Assembly: GCF_024198215.1 (NCBI RefSeq)
Contig: NZ_JAKCFA010000003.1
Coordinates: 1 to 64,000, forward strand
Origin: Myxococcus qinghaiensis
Lineage (GTDB): Bacteria; Myxococcota; Myxococcia; Myxococcales; Myxococcaceae
Length of the DNA stretch: 64,000 bases
Direction of reading: 5' to 3'
In this document: in pieces, positions 32,890-43,058 of the stretch
Layout: each line of letters starts with the position of its first letter
How positions within the stretch are numbered: the first letter of the stretch is position 1
Notes under the pieces: generated by a model
The model's input: only the letters and a program-made list of their open reading frames with translations
What the model was told of the DNA's origin: nothing
Databases searched by the model: none
Position numbers and translations under genes: made by a program

Positions 32890-33318
32890 ATGAAAATCAC
32901 CAGTTACTACCCGGTCATCATGACGCACGACATCGCGGGCACGGTGTCGTTCTACACGAAGCACTTCGGCTTCAGCGCGCTCTTCACCAGCGACTGGTAC
33001 GTGCATCTGCAGTCGCCGGAGCAGGAGTCCGTCGCCCTGGCCATCCTCGATGGGCGCCACGAGACGGTGCCGGAGGCGGCCCGAGGGACGGTGGCCGGCC
33101 TGGTCCTCAACTTCGAGGTCGAGGACCCGGATGCCGTCTACCGCGACGTACAGGCAGCGGGCCTGCCCATCCACATCCCGCTGCGCGACGAGGCGTTTGG
33201 CCAGCGGCACTTCATCACCGCGGACCCCAACGGGGTGCTCATTGACGTCATCAAGCCCATCCCGCCAAGCGCCGAGTTCGCGAAGCAGTACGACGCCCAG
33301 GCACTGCCGGTGGGGTGA
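32890..33318 (+). CDS. VOC (glyoxalase/bleomycin-resistance) superfamily protein
   Basis: The 142-residue protein starts at ATG 32890, preceded by CTGGAGG. It has the paired beta-alpha-beta-beta-beta modules: [20 protein letters not shown] and [15 protein letters not shown] in the first half, and [20 protein letters not shown] with [14 protein letters not shown] in the second. Metal-binding residues are not certain. Such proteins act in glyoxalase, dioxygenase or antibiotic-binding reactions. It is divergent from a TetR repressor, whose operator lies between them. Confidence 0.85.
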   Translation: MKITSYYPVIMTHDIAGTVSFYTKHFGFSALFTSDWYVHLQSPEQESVALAILDGRHETVPEAARGTVAGLVLNFEVEDPDAVYRDVQAAGLPIHIPLRDEAFGQRHFITADPNGVLIDVIKPIPPSAEFAKQYDAQALPVG

Positions 33319-33643
33319 GCCGTCTCGCTGATCGCGCCGGTTGACGCGAAGAGTCCGTCTTCGGAGCGACGCCGCCCAGACATCAGGGGTCTTGGGTCCT
33401 TGGAATGCATAGGTGCAGGTCGAAGAATTCCTGGAGTCGCGCGAGTCGCAACTCGGATGCACCTGTAAAGACGAGGCGGCGGCAGAAAGTCGCACGCGCT
33501 CCAGTCGATTGCCGCGGCTCTCGTCGCTCAAGCAGTCGGTGCTCGACGGCGTGAGCAGCCACGGACCTGGGTGGGAGCAGCCACTGTCCACCCAGGTCCG
33601 CGAGCGCCTTGCGCGTCACGAGCGTCCAGCGCGATATCAAGGC
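33319..33643. other. Intergenic region with no clear gene
   Basis: About 325 bases. A minus-strand frame over 33383-33640 reads like coding sequence (ISRWTLVTRKALADLGGQW, RLARLQEFFDLHLC) but has no start or family I recognise, and may be a relic. I see no signal otherwise. Confidence 0.35.
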
Positions 33644-33973
33644 CTACTGGGGGCTGACCGCGCCACAACAGGTACTCACGGTACGCGAGCCCTCGAAGTC
33701 CCCATTGGCGTAATAGCAGTAGTAGAGATGCGTCCCCTCGGCCCCGCCGGTGGGGCAGGCCTTGTTGGTGCAAACCGTGGTCTGCCAGTAACACGTGCTC
33801 AGGAGGGACACGTCCTCAGACTGCTGACTTTCACTCTCTTCATGGCTCACGAGCGTTTCCCCGCTCACGACGAATGGGGCCTCCTGCGCCTGCGTGGACT
33901 CCTCCGCGAGCACGGCGACAGGCATCAGGCAGAGCGCGAAAGACAACAGCAACGACATCGGCTTCCGAGACAT
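33644..33973 (-). CDS. Small secreted Cys-rich protein
   Basis: The 109-residue protein starts at ATG 33973, behind a strong AAGGAGAAG site. The signal peptide is SLLLSFALCLMPVAVLA (cleavage before EES). An acidic, Gln/Ser-rich linker is followed by six cysteines in the C-terminal half (STCYWQTTVCTNKACPTGG, YYCYYANGD, STCCGAV). The layout is like the other small Cys-rich proteins but with a standard signal, so it is released. The function is unknown. Confidence 0.75.
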   Translation of the reverse strand: MSRKPMSLLLSFALCLMPVAVLAEESTQAQEAPFVVSGETLVSHEESESQQSEDVSLLSTCYWQTTVCTNKACPTGGAEGTHLYYCYYANGDFEGSRTVSTCCGAVSPQ

Positions 33974-34381
33974 GCTCTTCTCCTTGGGTGGGGTGGCGAC
34001 ACGTGGCACCTCTCCTCGGAGAATCGCGCCCCCGGAGGAGAAGTCCCTCCATGGCTTTAGCACCACACCCCCTGAACGACAACTCAAAAGCCGCAAAACA
34101 GACAATCCAATGACTATGAAAGGTTCAACCGGGTGATGCACCTGGGCACCTCTCACCTCGCGAGCGCCTTTCCTGCCCTGGCCCCTTGGGCCACCTTTCC
34201 GCCTGCCAGGAGGACGCGGGTTCTTGGCCTCCGCAAGCACGCCGCGTCCACCCAAAGACATGCCAGGAAATGCCTCGCCTGGACCCGCCTGCCGCGACGG
34301 TGGCATGACGATTGCCCTTACCCGCTCCGCCCGGTGTGACGCGTCCTTCATCCCGCCCGGCGGAGAGCGTGGACCTTCACA
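33974..34381. other. Divergent intergenic region between small secreted protein and GT2/GH17 gene
   Basis: About 410 bases. The stretch 34075-34130 is relatively A-rich (CAACTCAAAAGCCGCAAAAC) and is a likely promoter location. No gene is seen. Confidence 0.4.
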
Positions 34382-36976
34382 ATGTCATCGCGGGGTACGG
34401 GTATTCATCTGGTCGTCGTCGTGGCCATCGCCGCGCTGTTCACCGGCTTCTGGGCGCTGAACAATCGCCCGGTGTCCGTCCCGGACTGGCCTGAGAAGGT
34501 CTCCGGCTTTGCCTACTCCCCCTTCCGCCTCGGCGACAGCCCGAAGAAGGGCCGGTACCCCAGCGAAGCCGAGCTGCGCGAGGACCTTGAGCAACTCAGC
34601 ACGCTGACCGACAGCATCCGCACCTACACAGTCGAGGGTCCCCAAGCGGAGATTCCTCGGCTCGCCCAGGAGTACGGCCTCCGCGTGACGCTGGGGGTCT
34701 GGATCAGCCGCGATTTGGAGCGCAATGAGCGGGAACTCCAGAAAGCCATTGAGCTGACGAACACCTTTCCCAACGTGGAGCGGGTCGTCGTTGGCAATGA
34801 AGTGCTGTACCGGAAGGACGTCGCGCTCGAAACGCTGGTCAGATACCTGAAGCGGGCGCGCGCGGCCGTCACGGTGCCGGTGACCACCGGAGAGCCCTGG
34901 CACCACTGGATTGAACACCGGGAGCTCGCCAGGCACGTCGATGTGATCGCCGCGCACATCCTGCCCTATTGGGAGTCCGTGCCCGTGGAGTCGGCGGACA
35001 CCTTCGTGCTGGAGCGTGCCCGACACCTCAAGCAATTGTTTCCGCACAAGCCCTTGCTGCTATCGGAGGTCGGCTGGCCGAGCAACGGGCGCATGCGCGG
35101 CGGTGCCCAAGCCACCCAGCGAGACCAGGCCATCTACCTGCGCAACATGGTCCATACGCTCAATCTCCAGGGCTACGACTACTTCCTCATCGAGGCCTAT
35201 GATCAACCGTGGAAGGGCAGTGATGAAGGCGCGGTGGGTGCCTACTGGGGCGTGTTCGACGCCGCCCGTCAGCGGAAGTTAAACTTCCAGGGGCCCGTCG
35301 TCGCCATTCCCGAGTGGCGCTTCCTGGCGGTCTGCTCGGGCGTCCTGGCCACGCTCGCCATGACGCTGCTGCTCATCGATGGCTCGGCCCTCCGCCAGCG
35401 TGGCCGCGCCTTCCTGACCTTCACGTCCTTTCTCTGCGCGTCGGCGCTGGTCTGGATTGGCTACGACTACAGCCAGCGCTACAGCACCTGGTTCGGCCTG
35501 CTCGTCAACGTCTTGCTGGGGCTCGGCTCGCTCGGTGTGTTCATCATCCTGCTCACTGAAGCCCATGAACTGGCGGAGACCGTGTGGATTCCCAAGCGCC
35601 GCCGCGAGTTCCTCCCGGTGCTCTCCGACAATGCCTACCGACCCAAGGTCTCCGTTCACGTCCCCTGCTACAACGAGCCTCCAGAGATGGTCATCCAGAC
35701 GCTCGACTCCCTCGCCTCACTCGACTACCCCGACTACGAAGTCCTCGTCATCGACAACAACACGAAGGACCCCGCCGTGTGGAAGCCCCTCCAGGCCCAC
35801 TGCGCACGCCTCGGCTCGCGCTTCAAGTTCTTCCACGTCTCCGCCCTCCCCGGCTTCAAGGCCGGCGCACTGAACTTCCTCATCCCCCGCACCGCCAGGG
35901 ACGCCGAGGTCGTCGCCGTCATCGACTCGGATTATCGCGTCGACTCCCTCTGGCTCAAGCACCTGGTGCCGCTCTTCGCCCACCCGACGATTGCCGTGGT
36001 GCAATCCCCTCAGGACTACCGGGACCAGGACGAGAGCACCTTCAAGCGCTTGTGTTACAGCGAGTACCAGGGCTTCTTCCATATCGGCATGGTCACCCGC
36101 AATGACCGCGATGCCATCATCCAGCACGGCACCATGACCATGACGTATCGCTCGGTGCTTGAAGAGCTGGGCTGGGCAGAGTGGTGCATCTGTGAGGACG
36201 CGGAGCTGGGCCTGAGCGTGCTCGAGAAGGGTTACTCGGCCGCCTATGTCCCCCACAGCTACGGCAAGGGCCTGATTCCCGACACCTTCATCGACTACAA
36301 GAAGCAGCGCTTCCGCTGGGCCTATGGCTCCATTCAAATCATCAAGCACCATGCCCCAAGCCTGCTGCGCGCCAGTAACAGTCGACTGACCTGGGGCCAG
36401 CGCTATCACTTCGTCGCCGGCTGGCTTCCATGGGTCGCCGATTGACTGAACCTCTTCTTCACCCTCGGCGCGCTGCTCTGGGCGGCGACCATGCTCATCG
36501 CGCCGCACCGATGGCCTGACCCTCCCTTTCCAGTCTTCACCACTCCGCCGCTGGCGCTGTTCGTGTTCAAGGTCTGCAAGGGCCTCTTCCTCTACCGCCG
36601 CGCGGTCGGGGTCACCTTCAAGGACGCCCTGGCCGGGCTGGCCTTGTCTCACACCGTGGCCAAGGCGGTGCTGTACGGCGTCTTCAACAGCGACCTTCCG
36701 TTCTTCCGCACACCGAAGAACTCAGACAGACATCGCCTGCGGGTGGCGCTCTCCGAGGCTCGCGAGGAGCTGTTCATCATGCTCCTGCTATGGGGCGCGG
36801 CAGGCGGAATCTATCGCGTCTACGGCCTGCCCGACCTGGACATGCGCTTCTGGGTGACCCTCCTGTTGGTGCAATCCTTGCCCTATCTGGCCTCGGTCAT
36901 CATGGCCCTGCTGTCGAGCATGGGCCGCAAGCAGCAGGTCCGGGAGGTCGCGCTCCCCGCGGTGCTGTCGGAGTAG
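34382..36976 (+). pseudogene. GH17-GT2 beta-glucan synthase-like membrane protein, interrupted by in-frame TGA
   Basis: One frame of 865 codons is interrupted only at TGA 36443-36445, after GWLPWVAD. The N-terminus has one membrane segment and a GH17-like domain (RVVVGNEVLY and LLLSEVGWPS with the two catalytic Glu). Membrane helices at about 300-395 precede a GT2 domain (VHVPCYNEPPEM, AVIDSDYRV, CEDAELGLSVLEKGY, KKQRFRWAYG). After the stop the same frame continues with membrane helices to SVIMALLSSM. Relatives often have Gly at the stop position, so GGA to TGA is likely. It may make a beta-1,3-glucan when intact. The first part alone keeps all GT2 motifs but loses the last helices. Confidence 0.8.
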
Positions 36977-36985
36977 CATCGGTCC

Positions 36986-37861
36986 ATGACGCGAAACCTT
37001 GGGACTGTCGCAGGGCTCCCCGAGCGCGCCCCCGGCTACCACGTGCTGGGAGAGGGCGACGCCTTCGACGTCAGCGACTGCGTCTGCCAGGCGGGCGCGT
37101 GCAGTCCGGTCTTCGGAGGTGAGCACACGCGAGTCTGCGTCAGCGTCGTGCTGTCCGGCGTGTTCCATGTCCGAGGTCCGGAGGGAGACGCATTGGCGGG
37201 GCCGGGCGCGCTGGTGCTCGGAAACCGCGAGGCGCCCTATGAGTTCCGACATGTCGACGACGGGGGTGACCGCTCGCTCGTCATCGAGTGCTCCGACGCG
37301 CTGCTGGACCAGGCGCTGCGCTCGCTGGGGTGCGCCGCGCGGGACACGCGCCCCTTCGAGCGGACGTGTGTCCCCGCCTCACTCGCCTCGCTGGAGGCGG
37401 TCCTCATGGCGCGACAGGCGCTCGAGCAGGGCGACGCGGAGCACCTTCGCGAGGCGGTGCTGGGGGTGGTGGACGCGGCGCTGAGGCTCGGCGGTGAGCG
37501 CGCGGACGTGCGAGTGGAGCACTCCGACCGACAGGCCCGGAGGGTGGCTCGCGTGCTGCGCTATCTTGAGTCCCACATCGCGGAGGACTGCTCGCTGGAG
37601 ACCCTGGCGGGCATCGCGGGACTGACGAGCTTCCACTTCCTGCGCGTGTTCCGGGCGATGACCGGACAGACGCCAAGACAGCTCGTCATCGCCACGCGCC
37701 TTCGCCTGGCGGCGGCTTCACTCAGCACCAATCGAACACGCGTCACAGACGTCGCATTGGAGTCCGGCTTCGGTGACCTGTCTCACTTCACGACGAGCTT
37801 CACGCGAGCGTTCGGTGTCTCTCCACACGCCTACCGGATGCGCACGCGTGGACGAAAATGA
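36986..37861 (+). CDS. AraC-family transcriptional regulator
   Basis: The 291-residue protein starts at ATG 36986, 9 bp after the glucan synthase-like frame. The N-terminal half is a cupin-like sensor domain (VSVVLSGVFHVRG, GALVLGNREAPYEF). The C-terminal 100 residues are the double helix-turn-helix (YLESHIAEDCSLETLAGIA, FHFLRVFRAMTG, VALESGFGDLSHFTTSFTRA, GVSPHAYR). It may be co-transcribed with the upstream gene. The target and signal are unknown. Confidence 0.9.
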   Translation: MTRNLGTVAGLPERAPGYHVLGEGDAFDVSDCVCQAGACSPVFGGEHTRVCVSVVLSGVFHVRGPEGDALAGPGALVLGNREAPYEFRHVDDGGDRSLVIECSDALLDQALRSLGCAARDTRPFERTCVPASLASLEAVLMARQALEQGDAEHLREAVLGVVDAALRLGGERADVRVEHSDRQARRVARVLRYLESHIAEDCSLETLAGIAGLTSFHFLRVFRAMTGQTPRQLVIATRLRLAAASLSTNRTRVTDVALESGFGDLSHFTTSFTRAFGVSPHAYRMRTRGRK

Positions 37862-38002
37862 ACGCTCCGACGAAGTTCCTGAAATCCACGAAATACAGCT
37901 TCAAGTCCTTTGCATGAAGTGCTGGAGTGCCGGCCCGCAGGGCTCGGCACAAGTCAGCCGCGACTGGCCGGGCAACACCCGTTGTCGTGGGGGACGAACG
38001 TC

Positions 38003-39259
38003 ATGCGCAAGCAAGCGATTCTTCGTGTCGTGGTGGGGAGTGCCTCGCTGTGTCTGGGAGGCTGGAGTGGAGCGGCGTGGGCTGGTGGGCCCGCTCAGGG
38101 CTCCGTGGGAATGCTCGTGGAGCCAGCCACCGGAGCCCCGCGCTCCCGGACGCTGGATGAAGCGCTGCTCGAGGTGGAGCGCGAGGCTCCGGGCTTCGGC
38201 GGCATGTATCACGATGAGAAGGGGCGGCTCGTGGTGCGCCTGGTGAATGCCACCGCGGCGCCGGCCGCGCGCCGTGCCATCGCCGCCGTGTTCGGCGAGG
38301 ACAAGCTTCCCTCGGCGGGCGTGGTGACGGAGCCCGCCACGTGGACGTTCTCCCAGCTCAAGTCACTTCAGGAGCGGCTCACGCCAGAGGTGCTCGCGCT
38401 TCCAGGCACCGTCTTCACGGACGTGGACGAGAAGTCGAACCGGGTGGCCATCGGCGTCGAGCGCTCCGAGGCGCGGGCCACCGTCGAGCGGGCCATCGCT
38501 CGCCTGGCATTGGCCCGGGACGCGGTGGACATCATCGAGATGGGGCCCATCCGTCCCGCCACTGTGCAGAGCGGATGGACGCCGGTGGGAGGCGGACTTC
38601 AGATAGAGACGCCGGGCAAGTACTGCACGCTCGGCTTCCCAGCGCTCCAGGGCGGGACGCTGGGCTTCGTGACCAACTCGCACTGCACCACGGTCCAGGG
38701 AGGGGTGGAGTCGACGCCCGCGTATCAGGCGGTGGCGCCGTGGCAGGTGGGGACGGAGACGACGGACCCCGGCTACGCCACGGGAGGAAGCTGCCCGGCG
38801 GGGCGCGTCTGCCGCTCGAGCGACAGCGCCTTCTTCCGCGCGGACGCAGCCATTGGCACCTACGTCGTCCAGACGCCGGGGGCGTTCAACCTGAACATCT
38901 CCGCCTGGTGGGACGTGACGGGAAAGGTGCTGTACCCCTCGCAGGGGCAGGTGGTGTTCAAGACGGGCCGCACCACGGGCACCACCAACGGCACCATCGA
39001 ATGGGCATGCGCCACGGTGAACTCGGGTGGGACGCCACAGACGTACTACTGCAACTACATCGCGACCAGCCCCACGCAGAACGGCGCTGGCGGTGACAGT
39101 GGCTCTCCCGTGTACTTCCTCACCGGCAACGGGGTGACGCTGACGGGCCTGATGTGGGGCGCGGGCTCCAGCCCGTGGAACTTCGGCTTCTCGCCCCTGG
39201 GCGGCGTGCAGGCCGAGCTGGGCGTCGTCCCGTATTGCCAGGGCGGCGTGGGCTGCTGA
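38003..39259 (+). CDS. Secreted trypsin-like serine protease (S1, alpha-lytic type) with propeptide
   Basis: The 418-residue protein starts at ATG 38003 with a signal peptide (SLCLGGWSGAAWA). About residues 35-185 are an alpha-lytic-like propeptide (ALLEVEREAPGFGGMYHD, FTDVDEKSNRVAIGVER). The mature domain has catalytic His in TNSHCTT (with Cys next to it), an Asp in SSDSAFFRADAA, and Ser in GAGGDSGSPVY. Cysteines (KYCTLGF, CPAGRVC) suggest disulphides. Such enzymes are made as secreted zymogens and lyse or digest other bacteria. A terminator lies just after the stop. Confidence 0.9.
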   Translation: MRKQAILRVVVGSASLCLGGWSGAAWAGGPAQGSVGMLVEPATGAPRSRTLDEALLEVEREAPGFGGMYHDEKGRLVVRLVNATAAPAARRAIAAVFGEDKLPSAGVVTEPATWTFSQLKSLQERLTPEVLALPGTVFTDVDEKSNRVAIGVERSEARATVERAIARLALARDAVDIIEMGPIRPATVQSGWTPVGGGLQIETPGKYCTLGFPALQGGTLGFVTNSHCTTVQGGVESTPAYQAVAPWQVGTETTDPGYATGGSCPAGRVCRSSDSAFFRADAAIGTYVVQTPGAFNLNISAWWDVTGKVLYPSQGQVVFKTGRTTGTTNGTIEWACATVNSGGTPQTYYCNYIATSPTQNGAGGDSGSPVYFLTGNGVTLTGLMWGAGSSPWNFGFSPLGGVQAELGVVPYCQGGVGC

Positions 39260-39281
39260 GCGCGGCGCCCCAGGGAGACAA

Positions 39282-39311
39282 GCTGGGAGGGCGGTGAAGC
39301 GCCCTCCCAGC
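39282..39311. terminator. Bidirectional terminator hairpin
   Basis: Perfect 12-bp stem GCTGGGAGGGCG/CGCCCTCCCAGC with loop GTGAAG, between the convergent S1 protease and lipoprotein genes (39259 and 39317). No long T-run follows, but position and stability fit a terminator serving both directions. Confidence 0.75.
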
Positions 39312-39316
39312 GCAGT

Positions 39317-40564
39317 TCAGCAGTCCCGGGCGTAGTCCTGCTCGAACACCAGGACGCCGCGCGACTGCGGGAAGTAGATGACATACAGCTCCCAGACCAT
39401 GCAGGCGTCCGGCCACATCTCCCGGCTGTAGTGCCAGCCCGTCACCTGCACCGCTTCCGAGCCGTTGCTGTACTCCTGCCCCAGGCCCGGGTGCAGCGAC
39501 GACAGGCGCGAGAGCAGGCGCGTCTGCGCGAACTGCGTGTACGTCGTATTCGCCAGCCGCGCGCCGAACAGCGCGTTGCTCTGCTCCGTCAGGGAGACCG
39601 CCTCGGCGACCTTGTCCAGGCTCGCGGGCGTCGAGTGGCTCCAGGGGAAGGAGTAGCCACGCAGCTCGCCGTAGCACGCGCTGGAGGTGCCGCAGGCCGC
39701 GTTGGCCGCTGACAACGCGGACTGCAGGCTCGCGCTCACGGGCCGCGAGCTCAACGACACGGAATAGAGCCCGTAGGCGACCGAGTAGTCGGACACGCAG
39801 ACCGGCCACATCCGCTGCGTCCACGTGGCCTCACCACCCGCGCACCAGACGGGCCTGGACGGAGCCGACGGGGCACAGCTGCTCCCATAGACGACCTTCG
39901 CGTCATCCGCCCCGAAGCACCGGGAGAAGGCCTCGTTGACGGGCACGCCCTCCGCGTCCCAGTGGGACATGCAGTCCTCGACGGAGGGCCCTACCCGGGC
40001 GCTGTCACACGTGGCGTAGACGGACGGGGCCACCGGCTCGCAGTCGCCGCTGAGACAGTCGAGCTGGAGGCGGAAGCGCTTGCCCGCGCCCTCACCGCTG
40101 CTGACGACGACGAGGTACTCGCCGCCCTGCGCGAAGGTGACGGAGGCCGCCTTGCTGAGCTGGCCATAGCCCGCGTCGTCGTCCTGGGCTCGCACGGCGG
40201 TGCCGTAGCTGCCGCTGGCATTCTTGGGGCCGTACACGAAGAGCCCCGTGTCCAGCCCCATGCTGCTGCCCAGGTGTGTCACCTCCAGCTTCGCGCTGGA
40301 GCCGGCCGCGACGTTGATGGCGAAGGAGTAGTACTGGAGCGCCGTGGTGAAGGACGTCTGCACCGAGCCCGGGAGGGCCACGCTGCCCAGGTACGTGGTG
40401 CTGTCCAGGATGTTGCCGCTGGGAGGCGGGGGCGGCGGGAAGAGCACGCCCTGCTCCACGGTGTCGACGGCGGACGGCGCATCAGCCGCGGGGAGGTCGG
40501 AGGGACCGCAGGCGGCCAGCAGGAAGGCGGGAAACCACCGGAGGGACTTGAGGGAACAGAGCAT
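39317..40564 (-). CDS. Lipoprotein of unknown function with pre-peptidase-like domain
   Basis: The 415-residue protein starts at ATG 40564 with lipobox FPAFLLAACGPS. After a Pro-rich spacer, residues 70-185 look like a pre-peptidase C-terminal-type beta-sandwich (TTALQYYSFAINVAAGSS, LFVYGPKN, GGEYLVVVSSGEGAG). The remaining half, with several cysteines (CLSGDCEPV, SVEDCMSHWD, SRCFGAD, ACGTSSACYG) and an aromatic-rich end (WELYVIYFPQSRG), is not recognised. It should be displayed on the cell envelope. It faces the S1 protease gene across a shared terminator. Confidence 0.75.
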   Translation of the reverse strand: MLCSLKSLRWFPAFLLAACGPSDLPAADAPSAVDTVEQGVLFPPPPPPSGNILDSTTYLGSVALPGSVQTSFTTALQYYSFAINVAAGSSAKLEVTHLGSSMGLDTGLFVYGPKNASGSYGTAVRAQDDDAGYGQLSKAASVTFAQGGEYLVVVSSGEGAGKRFRLQLDCLSGDCEPVAPSVYATCDSARVGPSVEDCMSHWDAEGVPVNEAFSRCFGADDAKVVYGSSCAPSAPSRPVWCAGGEATWTQRMWPVCVSDYSVAYGLYSVSLSSRPVSASLQSALSAANAACGTSSACYGELRGYSFPWSHSTPASLDKVAEAVSLTEQSNALFGARLANTTYTQFAQTRLLSRLSSLHPGLGQEYSNGSEAVQVTGWHYSREMWPDACMVWELYVIYFPQSRGVLVFEQDYARDC

Positions 40565-40700
40565 CGCGGACGGCCTCGTGGAATGGGGAATGGCACACCC
40601 CTCTTCGCCGCCACCACCCTCCCCGCCCGGGTGAGCCGCGCGGAGCATAGTCGCGCGCGGCTCGGCTACCCCAGGACTTCCCAGGTCCTGGCCCAGGAAC

Positions 40701-43058
40701 TCAAGGCGTGGGCTTCAGCGCCTTGCGCTCCTTCACGCACACCTGGACCAGCTCGACCATGCTCATGCTGGCGCCGCCGATGTCGAACTTCTGATTCTTG
40801 AACTCGGGATATCGGTTCTCCAGGATGCGCCCCTCGGCGATGCACTCGTTGAGCTGCGTGAGGGCATCCGTCTTGTTCCCCTTGGAGAGGAGCGCCTTCG
40901 CCGAGTCGTACGCCTTCCGCTGGCCTTCCTGGAAGCGCAGCTGCACGTCGGCCCGCGTCTGCGGCTCCCGCAGCGACTCCGCCTTCTGGGCGCACTGCGC
41001 CATCACCTCCTGCGGCGGGGTGGGGATACCCCCCACGAGCACGTCGACCGCGGCGAGGCCGGCGTTCTCCTTCACCATCCGGGCGCCGTCCTCCTGGCAG
41101 GCCTTGAGCTTCTCCAGCGCGCTCCCGTACAGCTCCCGCCGCTTGCGCAGGTCCGCGGAGGAAGCGGCCGCCTCCGACGCCTTGCCGGCGACGACCAGGG
41201 CCTCACCGGTCAGCCGGCGCAACGCCCGCGCCTGCTTCGCGAACTCGAGCGCCTCGACCAGCTTCAGCCACTCGGCGCGCGCCCGCTCCGCCGCCGACGC
41301 GTAGCCCGCGTCCTGCCGCTCCAGCTCCGCGTGCGCCTCGAACATCTGCATGACCTCGTCCACGCCCTTGGAGGCGGTCTCCACGTCGCTGTCGGTCGAC
41401 GAGATTCCCTTCGCGGCCTCCAGCTTCTCCTTGGTCATGGCCATCCGGGAGGCGAGCTGGACGCGGGCGTCCGCGGCGGCCAGGACAATCTTCCGCCGGT
41501 TGATGCGGTCGCTCAGCTCCGCCATCCGCTCCTTCGTCTCCTTGGCGTACACCGCGTAGTCGCGGTCCTTCTTCACGAAGGGGGCGCCCACCTCCAGCAC
41601 CGCGCCAATCTGCTTGACCGCGTTCTCCGCCTCCTGGAGCAGCGCCGGCGAGGGCGCCTCCTTCTGAATCTGCTGGACGAGCGCCGCCGCGTTCTTGCGC
41701 GCCTCGTCGACCTTCACGCGCTGCTGCGTCAGGTCGACCTCGTACCGACGCCGCTCCAGCGTCGCCCGCCCGTCCTTGAGCAGCTGACGCGCTTCGACGG
41801 CGGTGGGGCTGACGGCGGGGTTCTTCGCGTGAACCGTCTCCAGCGTCTTCTCCAGGACGACCAGCGCCGTCTTCGCCTCCTCGAACTGCTCGGGCGTCAC
41901 GGCCCGCTTCTCGACGTTGCGCAGGGCCTGCGTGACTTCGGCGCGAGCCGCATCCAAGCCGCGGACCTGGAGGGCCACCTCCACCTCGACGAGCGAGTTC
42001 TTCACCTCGGCGAGGTACTGGGCAATCGCCTGGCTCCTCGCCGCCTGCGGGTCGTACTTCTCCACCAGCTTGCGCACGACGAACGCCGCGGTCTTCGCCT
42101 CGGAGAGCTGCTCGGGCGTGGGCCTCCTCGCCCGGAGCGCCTTGGCGGCGGCGACGAGCTCGTCATGGGCGGGCCCCATCTCCACCTTGATTCGCGAGAC
42201 GCCCGCCTGCACCACCAGCTCCTCCATCCGGCGCTTGGCCTGGGTGACCTCGGCTCGGGCCTTGTCCGCCTCCGCGCGGTACGCCTTGTCTTTCGCCTCC
42301 AGCGGCGTGCCCTCCTCCAACTGCTTCTGCAGCGCCGCCGTCGCCTTGTCGGTGGCGCCGAACTTCTCGTCCGACCAGGCCTTGTTCACCTCGGTGAGCG
42401 CGGTGGACAGGGCCTTGCGGCGCTCATCCAGGAGCCCCCGCTGCTTCTGTGCCGACACCTGCAGCCACCGCTCGTCGAGCGTCTTCTCGTGACGGGCGAT
42501 GGTCGCGTCGACCTCGGTGAGGTACGCGGCGAACTTCGGGTCCTGGTTCTTCAGGGGCCGGCCCTCCTCCGTCAGCTTCTTGAGCCCCTCCAATTCGGCG
42601 CGGGCATCGTCCACGGCCTTGGCGCCAGGGTCCCCGCTTCCGAGCTTCGTCATGCGCTCGTTCAGGGGCGCGAGCGCGGCATCGATGCGTCGGCGGAACT
42701 CGTGGATGTGGACCTTCGCCCGGCGCTCATCGACGTACTCGCGGTCCGTCCGGAACTGCTTGCGCGCGGCCAGGACGCTCTTGGCGTACTCCAGGTCCTC
42801 CGTCTCGAAGCTCGCGCCCGCGCTGAGCGCGTCCTTCAGCGCTTCCACGGCCACGAGCGCGGCGTCGAGGTCGGCACCGCGCGGAGGGTCTTGCTCGATG
42901 CGCTGAACAGCCGCCGTGAGGGCCGCGCGAGCAGTCGCCAATCGCTTCGAGGCCTCCTCGATGGACTTGGCGGCGCCAGGCTCTGGAGCCGCGGCGAAAG
43001 CCTCCGTGGAGGCGAAGACGAAGAACCCGATCAACACCAGCGCTGAAGTACGTACCAT
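40701..43058 (-). CDS. Secreted long coiled-coil protein
   Basis: The 785-residue protein begins at 43058 with a signal peptide (LVLIGFFVFASTEAFA). Nearly all of the rest is charged Ala/Leu/Lys/Glu-rich helix with repeated blocks of the type AKxALxxLEKxL, for example DAALVAVEALKDALSAG and EEAKTALVVLEKTL. It reads as six or more tandem copies of a helical-hairpin unit. It ends with NECIAEGRILENRYPEFKNQ. It should lie in the periplasm or cell surface as a rod or spacer. No catalytic motif is seen. A 10-bp inverted repeat lies upstream of its start. Confidence 0.75.
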   Translation of the reverse strand: MVRTSALVLIGFFVFASTEAFAAAPEPGAAKSIEEASKRLATARAALTAAVQRIEQDPPRGADLDAALVAVEALKDALSAGASFETEDLEYAKSVLAARKQFRTDREYVDERRAKVHIHEFRRRIDAALAPLNERMTKLGSGDPGAKAVDDARAELEGLKKLTEEGRPLKNQDPKFAAYLTEVDATIARHEKTLDERWLQVSAQKQRGLLDERRKALSTALTEVNKAWSDEKFGATDKATAALQKQLEEGTPLEAKDKAYRAEADKARAEVTQAKRRMEELVVQAGVSRIKVEMGPAHDELVAAAKALRARRPTPEQLSEAKTAAFVVRKLVEKYDPQAARSQAIAQYLAEVKNSLVEVEVALQVRGLDAARAEVTQALRNVEKRAVTPEQFEEAKTALVVLEKTLETVHAKNPAVSPTAVEARQLLKDGRATLERRRYEVDLTQQRVKVDEARKNAAALVQQIQKEAPSPALLQEAENAVKQIGAVLEVGAPFVKKDRDYAVYAKETKERMAELSDRINRRKIVLAAADARVQLASRMAMTKEKLEAAKGISSTDSDVETASKGVDEVMQMFEAHAELERQDAGYASAAERARAEWLKLVEALEFAKQARALRRLTGEALVVAGKASEAAASSADLRKRRELYGSALEKLKACQEDGARMVKENAGLAAVDVLVGGIPTPPQEVMAQCAQKAESLREPQTRADVQLRFQEGQRKAYDSAKALLSKGNKTDALTQLNECIAEGRILENRYPEFKNQKFDIGGASMSMVELVQVCVKERKALKPTP

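Noticed and set aside
36443-36445. TGA considered as a selenocysteine codon
   Set aside because: Gly rather than Cys is expected at this position in relatives and no SECIS-like hairpin is apparent downstream, so a nonsense mutation is simpler.
41331-43046. 571-residue open frame antisense to the coiled-coil gene
   Set aside because: The minus frame has a signal peptide and regular heptads; the plus frame is Arg/Leu/Val mix typical of a GC-rich shadow.
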